A stretch of DNA of 64,000 bases, taken from positions 62,001-126,000 of the forward strand of contig JARFXQ010000003.1 of assembly GCA_029194725.1 (NCBI GenBank). The letters run 5' to 3'. Below the pieces are notes generated by a model. That model ran no database searches and was not told the DNA's origin. It saw only the letters and a program-made list of their open reading frames with translations. Position 1 is the first letter of the stretch. Each line of letters begins with the position of its first letter. A program made the position numbers and the translations under genes. Source of the stretch: Nitrospira sp. Its GTDB lineage: Bacteria > Nitrospirota > Nitrospiria > Nitrospirales > Nitrospiraceae. Shown in pieces: positions 44,991-53,013 of the stretch.

Positions 44991-47900
44991 TCGCCTCGCT
45001 TCTAGAATTCTCACTGCGGCAACGGATACTGGTCCTGGGTCTGGCCTGTCTGTTGTCCGTCGTCGGCGTCTTTGCCTTCCAGTCTATCCCCATCGACGCC
45101 TATCCCGACGTGACCAACATCCAGGTGCAGGTGCTGACCGAGGCGGCTGGTCTCTCACCGGTCGAAGTAGAGCGGTTCATTACCTATCCCCTCGAACTCC
45201 AAATGACGGGTCTGCCTGGTCTGGCGGAAATCCGTTCGCTCTCCAAGTTTGCGCTCTCTCAGATCACGGTGGTGTTTCAAGAGAATGTCGATATCTACTT
45301 CGCCCGCCACTTGGTTCTGGAGCGGATCATGGCGGCGAAAGAGCGGCTGCCAGAGGGGCTCGAGCCCGTGATGGCCCCTGTCACCACTGGGTTGGGCGAG
45401 GTCTATCACTATTATGTCAAAGGACCTCATGCGAAGGCGACCGATCCTCAGGTCGTCGAAAGAGAATTGACGGAGCAACGAACTATGCAGGACTGGGTTC
45501 TACGCCCGCTGCTGAAAACCGTGCCGGGCGTGATCGACGTGAACGGCATGGGCGGGTTCGTGAAACAGTATCAAGTTCTGGTGGATTCGGCCAAGCTCCA
45601 CAAGTTCGACCTGACGCTCCACCAGATCTACGAAGCGGTGGTGAAGAACAACGCGAACATCGGGGGCAACGTGTTGGAAAGATATGCCGAGCGCTCGATC
45701 GTCCGAGGGCTCGGGCTGATCAAGACCCTGGGCGATATCGAGTCCATCATCCTGAAAGAGGTCGGCGGCACGCCGGTGTTCGTTCGAGATGTCGCCGAAG
45801 TCCGCATAGGTCACGCCGTCCGTCATGGTGCCGTGGTCCTCAATGGGGAGCAAGAGGTCGTGATCGGAACTGTGCTAATGCTTCGCGGAGGCAATGCCCG
45901 TCAAGTGGTCGAAGCGGTCAAGGCCGAGGTGCAGGACCTGCAACAGGGTACAATCATCCCTGCAGACACAAAGCTGATCCCCTTCTATGATCGCATCGAA
46001 CTCGTGAATGCCGCCATTCAGACGGTGCGCGATGCATTGATCGAGGGGATCGTGTTGGTGGTCTTTGTCTTCTTTTTTTTCCTGGGCCATGTGCGCAGTG
46101 CCGTCGTCGTGACGGTCTCGCTGATCGTCACCCCGTTGCTCACGTTCATCGCAATGCAGCGACTGGGGCTTTCAGCCAACCTGATGACGCTGGGTGGGCT
46201 GGCAATCGCCATCGGTGAGATCGCGGACGGCTCGCTGGTCGTAGTCGAAAACGTGTACCGCCATCTCGCGCAGGCCAACGGGGAGAGTGGTAAGAGCAAG
46301 GTCGATGTCATTCTCCATGCCACGAAAGAAGTGGGCCGGCCCATCCTCTTCGGCATTCTGATCATCAGCGTCGTCTTTCTGCCTCTCATGACCTTGGACG
46401 GCATGGAGGGGAAGATGTTCGCGCCGCTCGCCTACACGCTTGTGATCGCCCTCCTCGCCTCGGTCGTGGTGACGCTGACCTTGTCCCCGGTACTCGCGTC
46501 GCTGTTCCTACGCGGAGACCATCCGCAGGAGACACGCCTGACGTTTTGGATGAAACAGCGTTATCTCCCCATATTGCAATGGACGCTTCGGCACCGCCGC
46601 CTCGTCCTGATCGGTTCAATAATGGTCGTATTTTGCAGTCTTGCTCTTATTCCATTCGTAGGGCGAGAATTCATTCCGCTCCTTGAGGAAGGGACCCTGA
46701 CTCCCCAGATTGTGAAGCTGCCGAGTGTGTCGCTGGCCGAATCCATCGAGACGGAGAAGCAGACCCAACAGGTCATGTTGGAGTTTCCCGAAGTGAAGAT
46801 GGCTGTGAGCAGAATTGGTCGGGCCGAGATTCCCTACCATCCTGAAGATCTGTATGAAAGCGACCCGATCGTGTCCTTGCACGACCGGAGTCTCTGGAAA
46901 ACGGCGAGGACCCAGTCGGCGTTGACCGACGCCATCCGCAAGAAGCTGGCCGATATCCCCGGCATCTCCGTGCTGATGAGCCAGCCGATTCAGGAACGGG
47001 TAGACGAGCTGATCTCAGGGATCAGGACTCAATGCGCCATCAAGGTGTTTGGAGACGATCTCGATGTGCTCCTCGACAAGGCGCAAGAGATTGCTGCTTT
47101 GATGCAGCAGATCAACGGCGTTAAGGATATCAAAGTCGAACAAATTGCAGGCCAGCCCTATCTCATCATCGACATCGACCGACAAAAGATCGCTCGCTTC
47201 GGTATCAACGTGGCCGATGTGCAAGAGATCATCACCACTGCCATCGGAGGCAAGGTGGCGACCCATGTGTATGAAGGCGAACGGCGGTTTCAGTTGACCG
47301 TTCGGTTTCCAGAACAACAACGCAACAGCGTCGTAACTATCGGAGAGATTCGCGTAAAATCGGCTTCCGGTGCACTGATCCCGATGAGCGATCTTGCCAG
47401 GATTGAGATGCGCGAGGGCCCGGCTCGCATCAGCCGCGAGCATGTGAAGCGACGCATTTACATCGGCTTCAATGTCGTCGGACGAGACATCGGCGGCGTC
47501 GTGGATGAGGGTCGAAAGAAACTCACAACGCAGGTCCATTTGCCGGAAGGGTACAGCGTCGTGTGGGGGGGGGCATTCGAGAACATGGAGCGGGCCAACG
47601 CGCGACTCTCGATCGTCGTGCCGATGACGTTGGGACTCGTCTATTTCCTACTCTTCTGGGCCTTCCACTCGCTGCGTTACGCAACCTTGATTTTTCTCAA
47701 TCTCCCCTTCGCATTGATCGGCGGTCTGGTCTCGCTTTGGCTGAGCGGGCAATATCTAAGTGTGCCGGCTTCCATCGGGTTCATCGAACTGTTCGGGCTC
47801 GCGGTGGGGAATGGAATTGTCCTTGTCTCGTACATCAACCAGCTGCGCCATGAGGGACAGTCGATCCACGAAGCGGTCCTGACCGGTTGCAGCCTGCGTC

Positions 47901-48118
47901 TTCGTCCAGTCGTGATGACAATGATGACCACATTGCTGGGGCTCCTGCCACTGGCGTTGGCCCACGGGATCGGAGCCGAGGTCCAACGGCCGCTCGCCAG
48001 CGTCGTCATAGGCGGACTCTTCACATCGACGGCACTGACCTTGGTGGTACTGCCGGCTCTCTACAGTGCCTTTGCGGGACGTACGGTCGGGAAAGAGGAG
48101 GCCCCGGAATGGGTGTGA
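44987..48118 (+). CDS. Heavy-metal-type RND efflux pump (CzcA/CusA family)
   Basis: A 1043-residue inner-membrane RND transporter. It has the twelve-helix layout: an N-terminal helix (RILVLGLACLLSVVGVFAF), a large periplasmic loop, helices 2-6 with the proton-relay segment IAIGEIADGSLVVVENVYRH (about 405-425, with D and E as in CzcA/CusA), a second loop and helices 7-12. IDAYPDVTN and GLPGLAEIRSLSKF are typical of the heavy-metal subfamily. It moves cations or other toxic compounds out of the periplasm with the adaptor encoded just upstream. No outer-membrane TolC-like gene is adjacent. The metal cannot be deduced. Confidence 0.93.
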   Translation: MIASLLEFSLRQRILVLGLACLLSVVGVFAFQSIPIDAYPDVTNIQVQVLTEAAGLSPVEVERFITYPLELQMTGLPGLAEIRSLSKFALSQITVVFQENVDIYFARHLVLERIMAAKERLPEGLEPVMAPVTTGLGEVYHYYVKGPHAKATDPQVVERELTEQRTMQDWVLRPLLKTVPGVIDVNGMGGFVKQYQVLVDSAKLHKFDLTLHQIYEAVVKNNANIGGNVLERYAERSIVRGLGLIKTLGDIESIILKEVGGTPVFVRDVAEVRIGHAVRHGAVVLNGEQEVVIGTVLMLRGGNARQVVEAVKAEVQDLQQGTIIPADTKLIPFYDRIELVNAAIQTVRDALIEGIVLVVFVFFFFLGHVRSAVVVTVSLIVTPLLTFIAMQRLGLSANLMTLGGLAIAIGEIADGSLVVVENVYRHLAQANGESGKSKVDVILHATKEVGRPILFGILIISVVFLPLMTLDGMEGKMFAPLAYTLVIALLASVVVTLTLSPVLASLFLRGDHPQETRLTFWMKQRYLPILQWTLRHRRLVLIGSIMVVFCSLALIPFVGREFIPLLEEGTLTPQIVKLPSVSLAESIETEKQTQQVMLEFPEVKMAVSRIGRAEIPYHPEDLYESDPIVSLHDRSLWKTARTQSALTDAIRKKLADIPGISVLMSQPIQERVDELISGIRTQCAIKVFGDDLDVLLDKAQEIAALMQQINGVKDIKVEQIAGQPYLIIDIDRQKIARFGINVADVQEIITTAIGGKVATHVYEGERRFQLTVRFPEQQRNSVVTIGEIRVKSASGALIPMSDLARIEMREGPARISREHVKRRIYIGFNVVGRDIGGVVDEGRKKLTTQVHLPEGYSVVWGGAFENMERANARLSIVVPMTLGLVYFLLFWAFHSLRYATLIFLNLPFALIGGLVSLWLSGQYLSVPASIGFIELFGLAVGNGIVLVSYINQLRHEGQSIHEAVLTGCSLRLRPVVMTMMTTLLGLLPLALAHGIGAEVQRPLASVVIGGLFTSTALTLVVLPALYSAFAGRTVGKEEAPEWV

Positions 48119-48384
48119 GGGGAGAAGAATGGAATGCGGGAGGTGCTCCCTCGATGCACGCGATCATGGGGCGACGATGCCCTACTCCGAATTGGGAATG
48201 AAAGTGTTTAGGGGAAGGATTAGTTTGGGAGAGGTCCTTAGAAGGTTCGTTCCCGGTACGGTCAGGCACTAAACTTGTACTTGCTAAATTGGTACGTCAG
48301 TAGGGCCGGTCCAGCTTTGATTCCTTCGCTGGCAGGCGAGGCCGAATTCACAGAGCGATCAGTCGGAATGGGGAAGGGGGATCT

Positions 48385-49653
48385 ATGAGACACGTATTGG
48401 CGAGAATAACCTTGTTGTGCCTTGTCTTAGCTCCGGGGGGATGGGCGCATGCTGCCGACGCCGGGGATCGCGATATTTCCAACGGAGAGGACCTATTGAG
48501 GGACAAGCAGTACAAGGAGGCACGCACAGCGCTGGAGGCCGGAATACAGAAGGATCCTACGAATGTACAAGCTCATTTGAGTCTTGCAAAAGCCTGCCGA
48601 AGTTTAGAAGCCTGGGCCTGTGCCGAGGAACATTACGAGACCGCATTGCAGCTGGACGCCAAGGCAGGGGCGACCGGATCGACGCAACCCCGTTTGCGTA
48701 AAGCGACCGTGTGGCGTTCGCTCGAGGAAGTAACGGCCTGGCGATTGCTCACCGATGCGAAGGGGCTGCTGAGCGACGGGAAAGTTTCACCTGAAAAGAT
48801 GAGGCAAGCGGAGGAAGCCTTGGCCAGTGCCAATGAGTTGGGGCTCGACAACGACCAACTGGCCCTCTATCAACAGCTGCAAATGAAACTTCCACGGCAA
48901 CGAACCGTTGCTGTATCAAACAACCCATCGCCGCGCGGATCGGCTATCGGAGCAATGCAGGCCGAGCCACAAGAAATGCCTATGGTGCTGGTGCCGGCGG
49001 GGGAATTTACGATGGGAAGCAATCTCGGAGATGACGAAAAGCCTGTGCGGCGTATTTACCTGAATGCCTTCTATATGGACAAGTTTGAGGTCACGGTGGG
49101 GCAATATGCCAGGTATCTGGAGGTGACGGACATGGAGGAGCCTCCTGACTGGAACATCATGAATCAACCGCAACATCAGAGACGCCCGATCGTTAACGTA
49201 GATTGGCAGGATGCCGTCAAGTACTGCAAATGGGCCGGCAAGCGCCTGCCGACGGAAGCGGAGTGGGAAAAGGCGGCTCGGGGGACGGATGGGCGCATCT
49301 ACCCCTGGGGTAATGAAGCCCCGACCAGACTGCACGCAAATTACGGGAGAAATGAATGGAACAACCATCAGGCCTTAAGCCCCGTGGGATCGTTCGAGGC
49401 AGGAAAGAGTCCCTATGGGATCTATGACATGGCCGGCAACGCTTGGGAATGGGTCTTCGATTGGTACGACCATGCCTACTATAGGAAGGGTCCGAACAAG
49501 AACCCCATTGGGCCGGCAAAGGGTGAGGGAAAAGTGGTACGGGGTGGGTCTTGGCTGTATGTTCCGGAGTTTCTGCGTTCCGCGCATCGGTTCGACGCGC
49601 AACCAACGAACCGGCTCTTTGGGTATGGGTTTCGTTGCGCAAAGACGCCATAG
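48385..49653 (+). CDS. Exported TPR protein with SUMF1/formylglycine-enzyme-like domain
   Basis: A 422-residue protein. A signal peptide (about 1-23, ending AHA) is followed by TPR-like helices (about 30-110, with AYLSLAK-type and YETALQLD-type motifs) and a linker. A SUMF1-like domain (about 200-420) follows: VPAGEFTMGS, DKFEVTVGQYARYL, PIVNVDWQDAVKYCKWAGKRLPTEAEWEKAARG, YDMAGNAWEWVFDWY, VRGGSW and FGYGFRCA. Formylglycine-generating enzymes use a Cys pair after RGGSW; here the segment is RGGSWLYVPEF with no Cys, so sulfatase activation is unlikely. The many such proteins in related genomes are probably binding proteins. GGGGGAT precedes the ATG. Confidence 0.85.
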   Translation: MRHVLARITLLCLVLAPGGWAHAADAGDRDISNGEDLLRDKQYKEARTALEAGIQKDPTNVQAHLSLAKACRSLEAWACAEEHYETALQLDAKAGATGSTQPRLRKATVWRSLEEVTAWRLLTDAKGLLSDGKVSPEKMRQAEEALASANELGLDNDQLALYQQLQMKLPRQRTVAVSNNPSPRGSAIGAMQAEPQEMPMVLVPAGEFTMGSNLGDDEKPVRRIYLNAFYMDKFEVTVGQYARYLEVTDMEEPPDWNIMNQPQHQRRPIVNVDWQDAVKYCKWAGKRLPTEAEWEKAARGTDGRIYPWGNEAPTRLHANYGRNEWNNHQALSPVGSFEAGKSPYGIYDMAGNAWEWVFDWYDHAYYRKGPNKNPIGPAKGEGKVVRGGSWLYVPEFLRSAHRFDAQPTNRLFGYGFRCAKTP

Positions 49654-49738
49654 TGTTCGTGCCATAGGCAGTCCTTAAACCGGAGGCATGGCTCCTTTGG
49701 CGTTGCTGCTGTGTGTGCCGTGCCTCAAAAGAGGCGGT

Positions 49739-50191
49739 TCATCGATATTTGGCGAAGCAGATGAGGTCGAGATGGTCGTAATGATCGGGAAGTATAGTTT
49801 CAGCCTTGTAGCCGAGGTCCATGAAGAACTGAATATTTCTCGCGGTTCGCAGCATGGTGCAGGCATAAAATTTGTGGGCGTCGATCGTCACTCGTTCGAT
49901 TTCGCGGACCAGAGCTTTTCCCAGGCCTTGACGCCGATGGGTAGGACTCACGGAAAGCAACCGGATCACACAGACACCTGCTACCGTCCAGAAGCGTACG
50001 GAACCGACGATCGCTCCTCCTTCTTCCGCCACGAAAATGTGCTTCTCTCTCGCATCCTCTTTCAGACTCTCAAGCGTCTCGGTCGTCCAGCCGCTGACTT
50101 TGTAGATGCCGGCATACTCACCGAATGCAGCCTGTTGCACCTGAAGGAGAGCTGGAAAATCAACCTCGGTCGCAGCCCGAATGTGAACCAC
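49739..50191 (-). CDS. GNAT-family N-acetyltransferase
   Basis: A 150-residue GNAT acetyltransferase. The acetyl-CoA pyrophosphate loop is RRQGLGKAL (about 87-95), preceded by the IRLLSVSPTH strand; the N-terminal IRAATEVDFPALLQVQ motif and the C-terminal FFMDLGYKAE turn are typical. The start is a GTG at 50191 with AAGGAT eight bases upstream. The substrate is unknown; it could acetylate a small amine or a protein N terminus. It stands alone between non-coding stretches. Confidence 0.8.
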   Translation of the reverse strand: MVHIRAATEVDFPALLQVQQAAFGEYAGIYKVSGWTTETLESLKEDAREKHIFVAEEGGAIVGSVRFWTVAGVCVIRLLSVSPTHRRQGLGKALVREIERVTIDAHKFYACTMLRTARNIQFFMDLGYKAETILPDHYDHLDLICFAKYR

Positions 50192-50649
50192 AATGCAGAT
50201 CCTTGATAAAGAAAGGGCTCTGCACTTTCATAGCGGAAGGGAGGGAAATTCGCAAGTGCGCGTGGCTCCATGTTGACGGAAGCAGTGTGAGGCAACATGC
50301 CGAAGTGTCCCAGCAGTTACCAAATGAACCCTTCTCACAATTCGCCACCTCATACAACCCAATTACGCGGCTTTATCGCATCATCTTCCACAGAAATAGA
50401 TTTCAACCTAGCACAACATACTAGGACGATATCCCATGCCAAAATCAGCATGAACCGTCGGACTTGGAGACAAGCTCCTGCGTTCCAGTGAGTGGAAGAG
50501 GGATCATGGACGCAGCGAAGCCAAGTGCTTGTCACTGACTTCCGAGAGTCCGTTGCACAAGATATGATGAGCCCTCCTCGACATCCGCCGTATCTGCTCT
50601 ACGTTGGGTGAAAGGGGGCGAATGCAGACCGACGGATAGCCCGATGCCG
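50192..50649. other. Non-coding stretch
   Basis: These 458 bases contain only short frames without ribosome-binding sites or family resemblance. Nothing else was found. Confidence 0.5.
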
Positions 50650-50856
50650 TCACGCAGCTTCGCTTCCGTACCGACGGCGTTCAGATCCGGACAACGCTCC
50701 CTGTCGTGAGATCACTCGCCGATTCTGAGTGATCACATCATCGGCGATCATTCCACAATTGATACAGCGCCAACCATGAAAGTCCGATGAGGAACCAGTC
50801 TGCACCGCGAAGCTGTCGTCACTAACGGCGAGCCCGTTGCATCGTAGGCAATTCAC
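50650..50856 (-). CDS. Small CxxC zinc-ribbon-like protein
   Basis: A 68-residue protein with two CxxC knuckles: CLRC at residues 3-6 and CINC at about 31-34, likely binding one zinc. The C-terminal half is Arg/Ser-rich. The GTG start overlaps the stop of the upstream gene by four bases (GTGA), so the two are translationally coupled. No family name is recognised. Small two-knuckle proteins of this type can be DNA- or RNA-associated, but that is inference. Confidence 0.68.
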   Translation of the reverse strand: MNCLRCNGLAVSDDSFAVQTGSSSDFHGWRCINCGMIADDVITQNRRVISRQGALSGSERRRYGSEAA

Positions 50857-51173
50857 CGATCACCTCCCAGTAGAAGATCCCCTCCCGTCCACGACGCCGG
50901 TTGCGAAGTCGTGAGAGTAGCGATATGAACCATGCACTGCGCTCGTGCAGCTAGCAGCAACGCTGTTCCGTCTTGGAAGCCCTGCACGTACCGCCTGAGA
51001 ATCTCGGGGGGGCATAGACGATAACTGTTGGTGTGGTCAGTATTCATCACGGCATCCCGCAGTCCATCTGCTTCCGCACGCCACCCATCCACCTCCGGTT
51101 CCGTGCAAGCCTGTGCAGATTGGCTTTGACACCAGGCAATTCGAAGATTGATGGGGTCTGTCGCTTGTTTCAT
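50853..51173 (-). CDS. Small protein of unknown function
   Basis: A 106-residue protein that I do not recognise. It has Cys at 15, 23, 54 and about 80, a helix-prone stretch around PEILRRYVQGFQDGTALLLAARAQC, and no signal peptide or membrane helix. The ATG has GAGGG a few bases upstream. It is the first gene of a coupled pair with the CxxC protein downstream, so the two may act together. Confidence 0.6.
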   Translation of the reverse strand: MKQATDPINLRIAWCQSQSAQACTEPEVDGWRAEADGLRDAVMNTDHTNSYRLCPPEILRRYVQGFQDGTALLLAARAQCMVHIATLTTSQPASWTGGDLLLGGDR

Positions 51174-51735
51174 ACTTCACCCTCGCTGTAATCCAAGTCT
51201 GCAATCCAAACATCTGCTACAGCAAGTTAAATGCCACGAGACGAAGGTGAACCTGTTGCTTTCTAGGTTTACTCGACCGATCTCGTAGCTACATGTTTCT
51301 AATGACTTATCTACATTAAGCAAAATCGTTGCCCGCAAGCAGTGCGGATAACAGGGTATTCGACGAACCGTAGAATGTGAAGGATATAGGATCTACTGGT
51401 TCCTAATGATACTAGGAGCAACCCTAGGATAAATATCCGTAGATGAAGAGGGGCCGTGTGGCGCGTGGCGGAATTCTCCGGTCGATCCGATCCCGACACG
51501 TGACGGGAGGTGCAACGCAACTTCAATGAATTACATGCCTTCCCGCCCATCAGATCGATGGGTCGGAGCGTGCACGTTTGAGGCTCGATTGGCGACCTCC
51601 CTCATGGCGGCACACTCGTGTCTGTGCGTGCCCCCTTGTAATCGGGTATAGTGGTCAAAATCGATTCTGGGCGGAGGTGGACAAGGACCATTCGTTGAGC
51701 GAACGTGCAACCTATTCGTGGAACAAGGAGGTGCG
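51174..51735. other. Intergenic region between divergent genes
   Basis: These 562 bases hold the promoters of two divergent units. A -10-like TATAGT is at 51647-51652, before the CBS gene, with no good -35. A minus-strand frame at 51311-51550 has no support. AAGGAGGTG, just before 51736, is the ribosome-binding site of the CBS gene. Confidence 0.5.
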
Positions 51736-52572
51736 ATGAGTGAGTTTGGAGGTGGAGCCGTTAGAGATTTTATGCATCGTTATCTGGAGGTGATTCCACT
51801 AGACACGACGACAGCGGCCGCGGCTGAGCGCATGGGTGTCAAGGGGATTGGCTGTCTGTTGGTGGAATCGGATGATCCCAAACGAGGACCGTTAGGGATT
51901 ATGACGGAAACGGATCTCGTCCGGAAAGTGCTTGCGCGGGGATTGGACCCCACGGTCACGATGGTGGATCGTGTGATGGTCAGCCCGATTTTGACGATCA
52001 CAGGGGACCGCCCCATGTTGGATGCCAGCCATTTGATGGAGACCAATCATGTACGGCATCTCTGTGTGGTGGAGGCTGGTGAGATTGTCGGGATCATGTC
52101 GGTGCGAGACCTGGTGCGATCGTTTGTGGATGCGGAGAGCGGTCCTGTCTGCGAACTTGACAAGGTGTACCGCCCGCTCAGCGTCTTGATGGCGACCACG
52201 TTCGCAACGATACATAGTGACGCGTCTCTTCTTGATGCTGCTCAGCTGATGAGCGAGAAACGGATCGGGTCGTTGTTGACGATCGAAGCGGGCGAAATCG
52301 TCGGTATCGTGACCGAACGCGATGTGGTCCGGAAAGGGCTTGCCGCCAAGCGGGATGCAGGCAGCACTCACGTCAGTGCCGTGATGAGCTCTCCTCTACT
52401 GAGCATCGATGTCAATCGCACCGTACGAGATGCCAGCAAAGCCATGGCAGAACAGGGGGTGCGCCACCTGACCGTGACTGAGAACGGGAAGATCGTCGGC
52501 GTACTCTCCATACGGGACTTGGTGAAAATGGTCTCCATCCGGGATCGCCACAGATTTCTCGGCAGGACCTAG
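51736..52572 (+). CDS. Four-CBS-domain protein
   Basis: A 278-residue protein made of four CBS motifs (two Bateman modules), roughly at 8-65, 75-130, 145-205 and 215-270, recognised by VRDFM, GIMTETDLVRKV, GIMSVRDLVRSF, GIVTERDVVRKG and GVLSIRDLVKMV. CBS pairs bind adenosine nucleotides (AMP, ATP, SAM) and act as energy or ion sensors. No enzyme domain is attached, so it presumably regulates a partner. The ATG at 51736 has AAGGAGGTG four bases upstream. Proteins of this layout are common in nitrifiers and other environmental bacteria. Confidence 0.88.
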   Translation: MSEFGGGAVRDFMHRYLEVIPLDTTTAAAAERMGVKGIGCLLVESDDPKRGPLGIMTETDLVRKVLARGLDPTVTMVDRVMVSPILTITGDRPMLDASHLMETNHVRHLCVVEAGEIVGIMSVRDLVRSFVDAESGPVCELDKVYRPLSVLMATTFATIHSDASLLDAAQLMSEKRIGSLLTIEAGEIVGIVTERDVVRKGLAAKRDAGSTHVSAVMSSPLLSIDVNRTVRDASKAMAEQGVRHLTVTENGKIVGVLSIRDLVKMVSIRDRHRFLGRT

Positions 52573-53013
52573 CAGAATGTTGGCGCGTATCGTAGCAGCA
52601 GGATGGGACGGCAGCTGAGCAACTAAGGAAGTCTCGCCAGGCGGAGGCGGATGGAGAGGGCCACGGTGGAACAGACCAGTTCCCCGTCGAGGCGCGTTTC
52701 GGCGGCGAAGATCACGGAACTGATCGTCGGCGGCATTGCCGCTACATCGATCACGACGGCCCGTTTCATTCCCATCCAGCCGAGGAACCCATATTATCGT
52801 CGGCCCAAGCATCAGCCGCGAGGCAACACCTACGGCTCCACGGAAATGGTCTTAGACGAGAGGTGCCTGCACTTGTCGTCAGGAGATGCGCGTCGGAGCC
52901 GTCCGGTAGTCGGCTCGGGCGAGTCCTCCGTCACCAGCCGCTTCCAAACATACGGCCGCACCCAGGGGTCGAGGAATTTTCTGGCGCGCCATAACGGAAT
53001 CTGGAATCCCACA
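52573..53013. other. Stretch without a supported gene
   Basis: These 441 bases lie between the CBS gene and the end of the debranching-enzyme gene. Frames on both strands are open (for example plus 52651-53208) but run antisense into the enzyme gene, have Arg/Ser/Pro-rich composition and match nothing I know. I consider them non-coding. Confidence 0.5.

Noticed and set aside
48385..49653. Calling the SUMF1-like gene a formylglycine-generating enzyme
   Set aside because: The catalytic Cys pair after RGGSW is absent.
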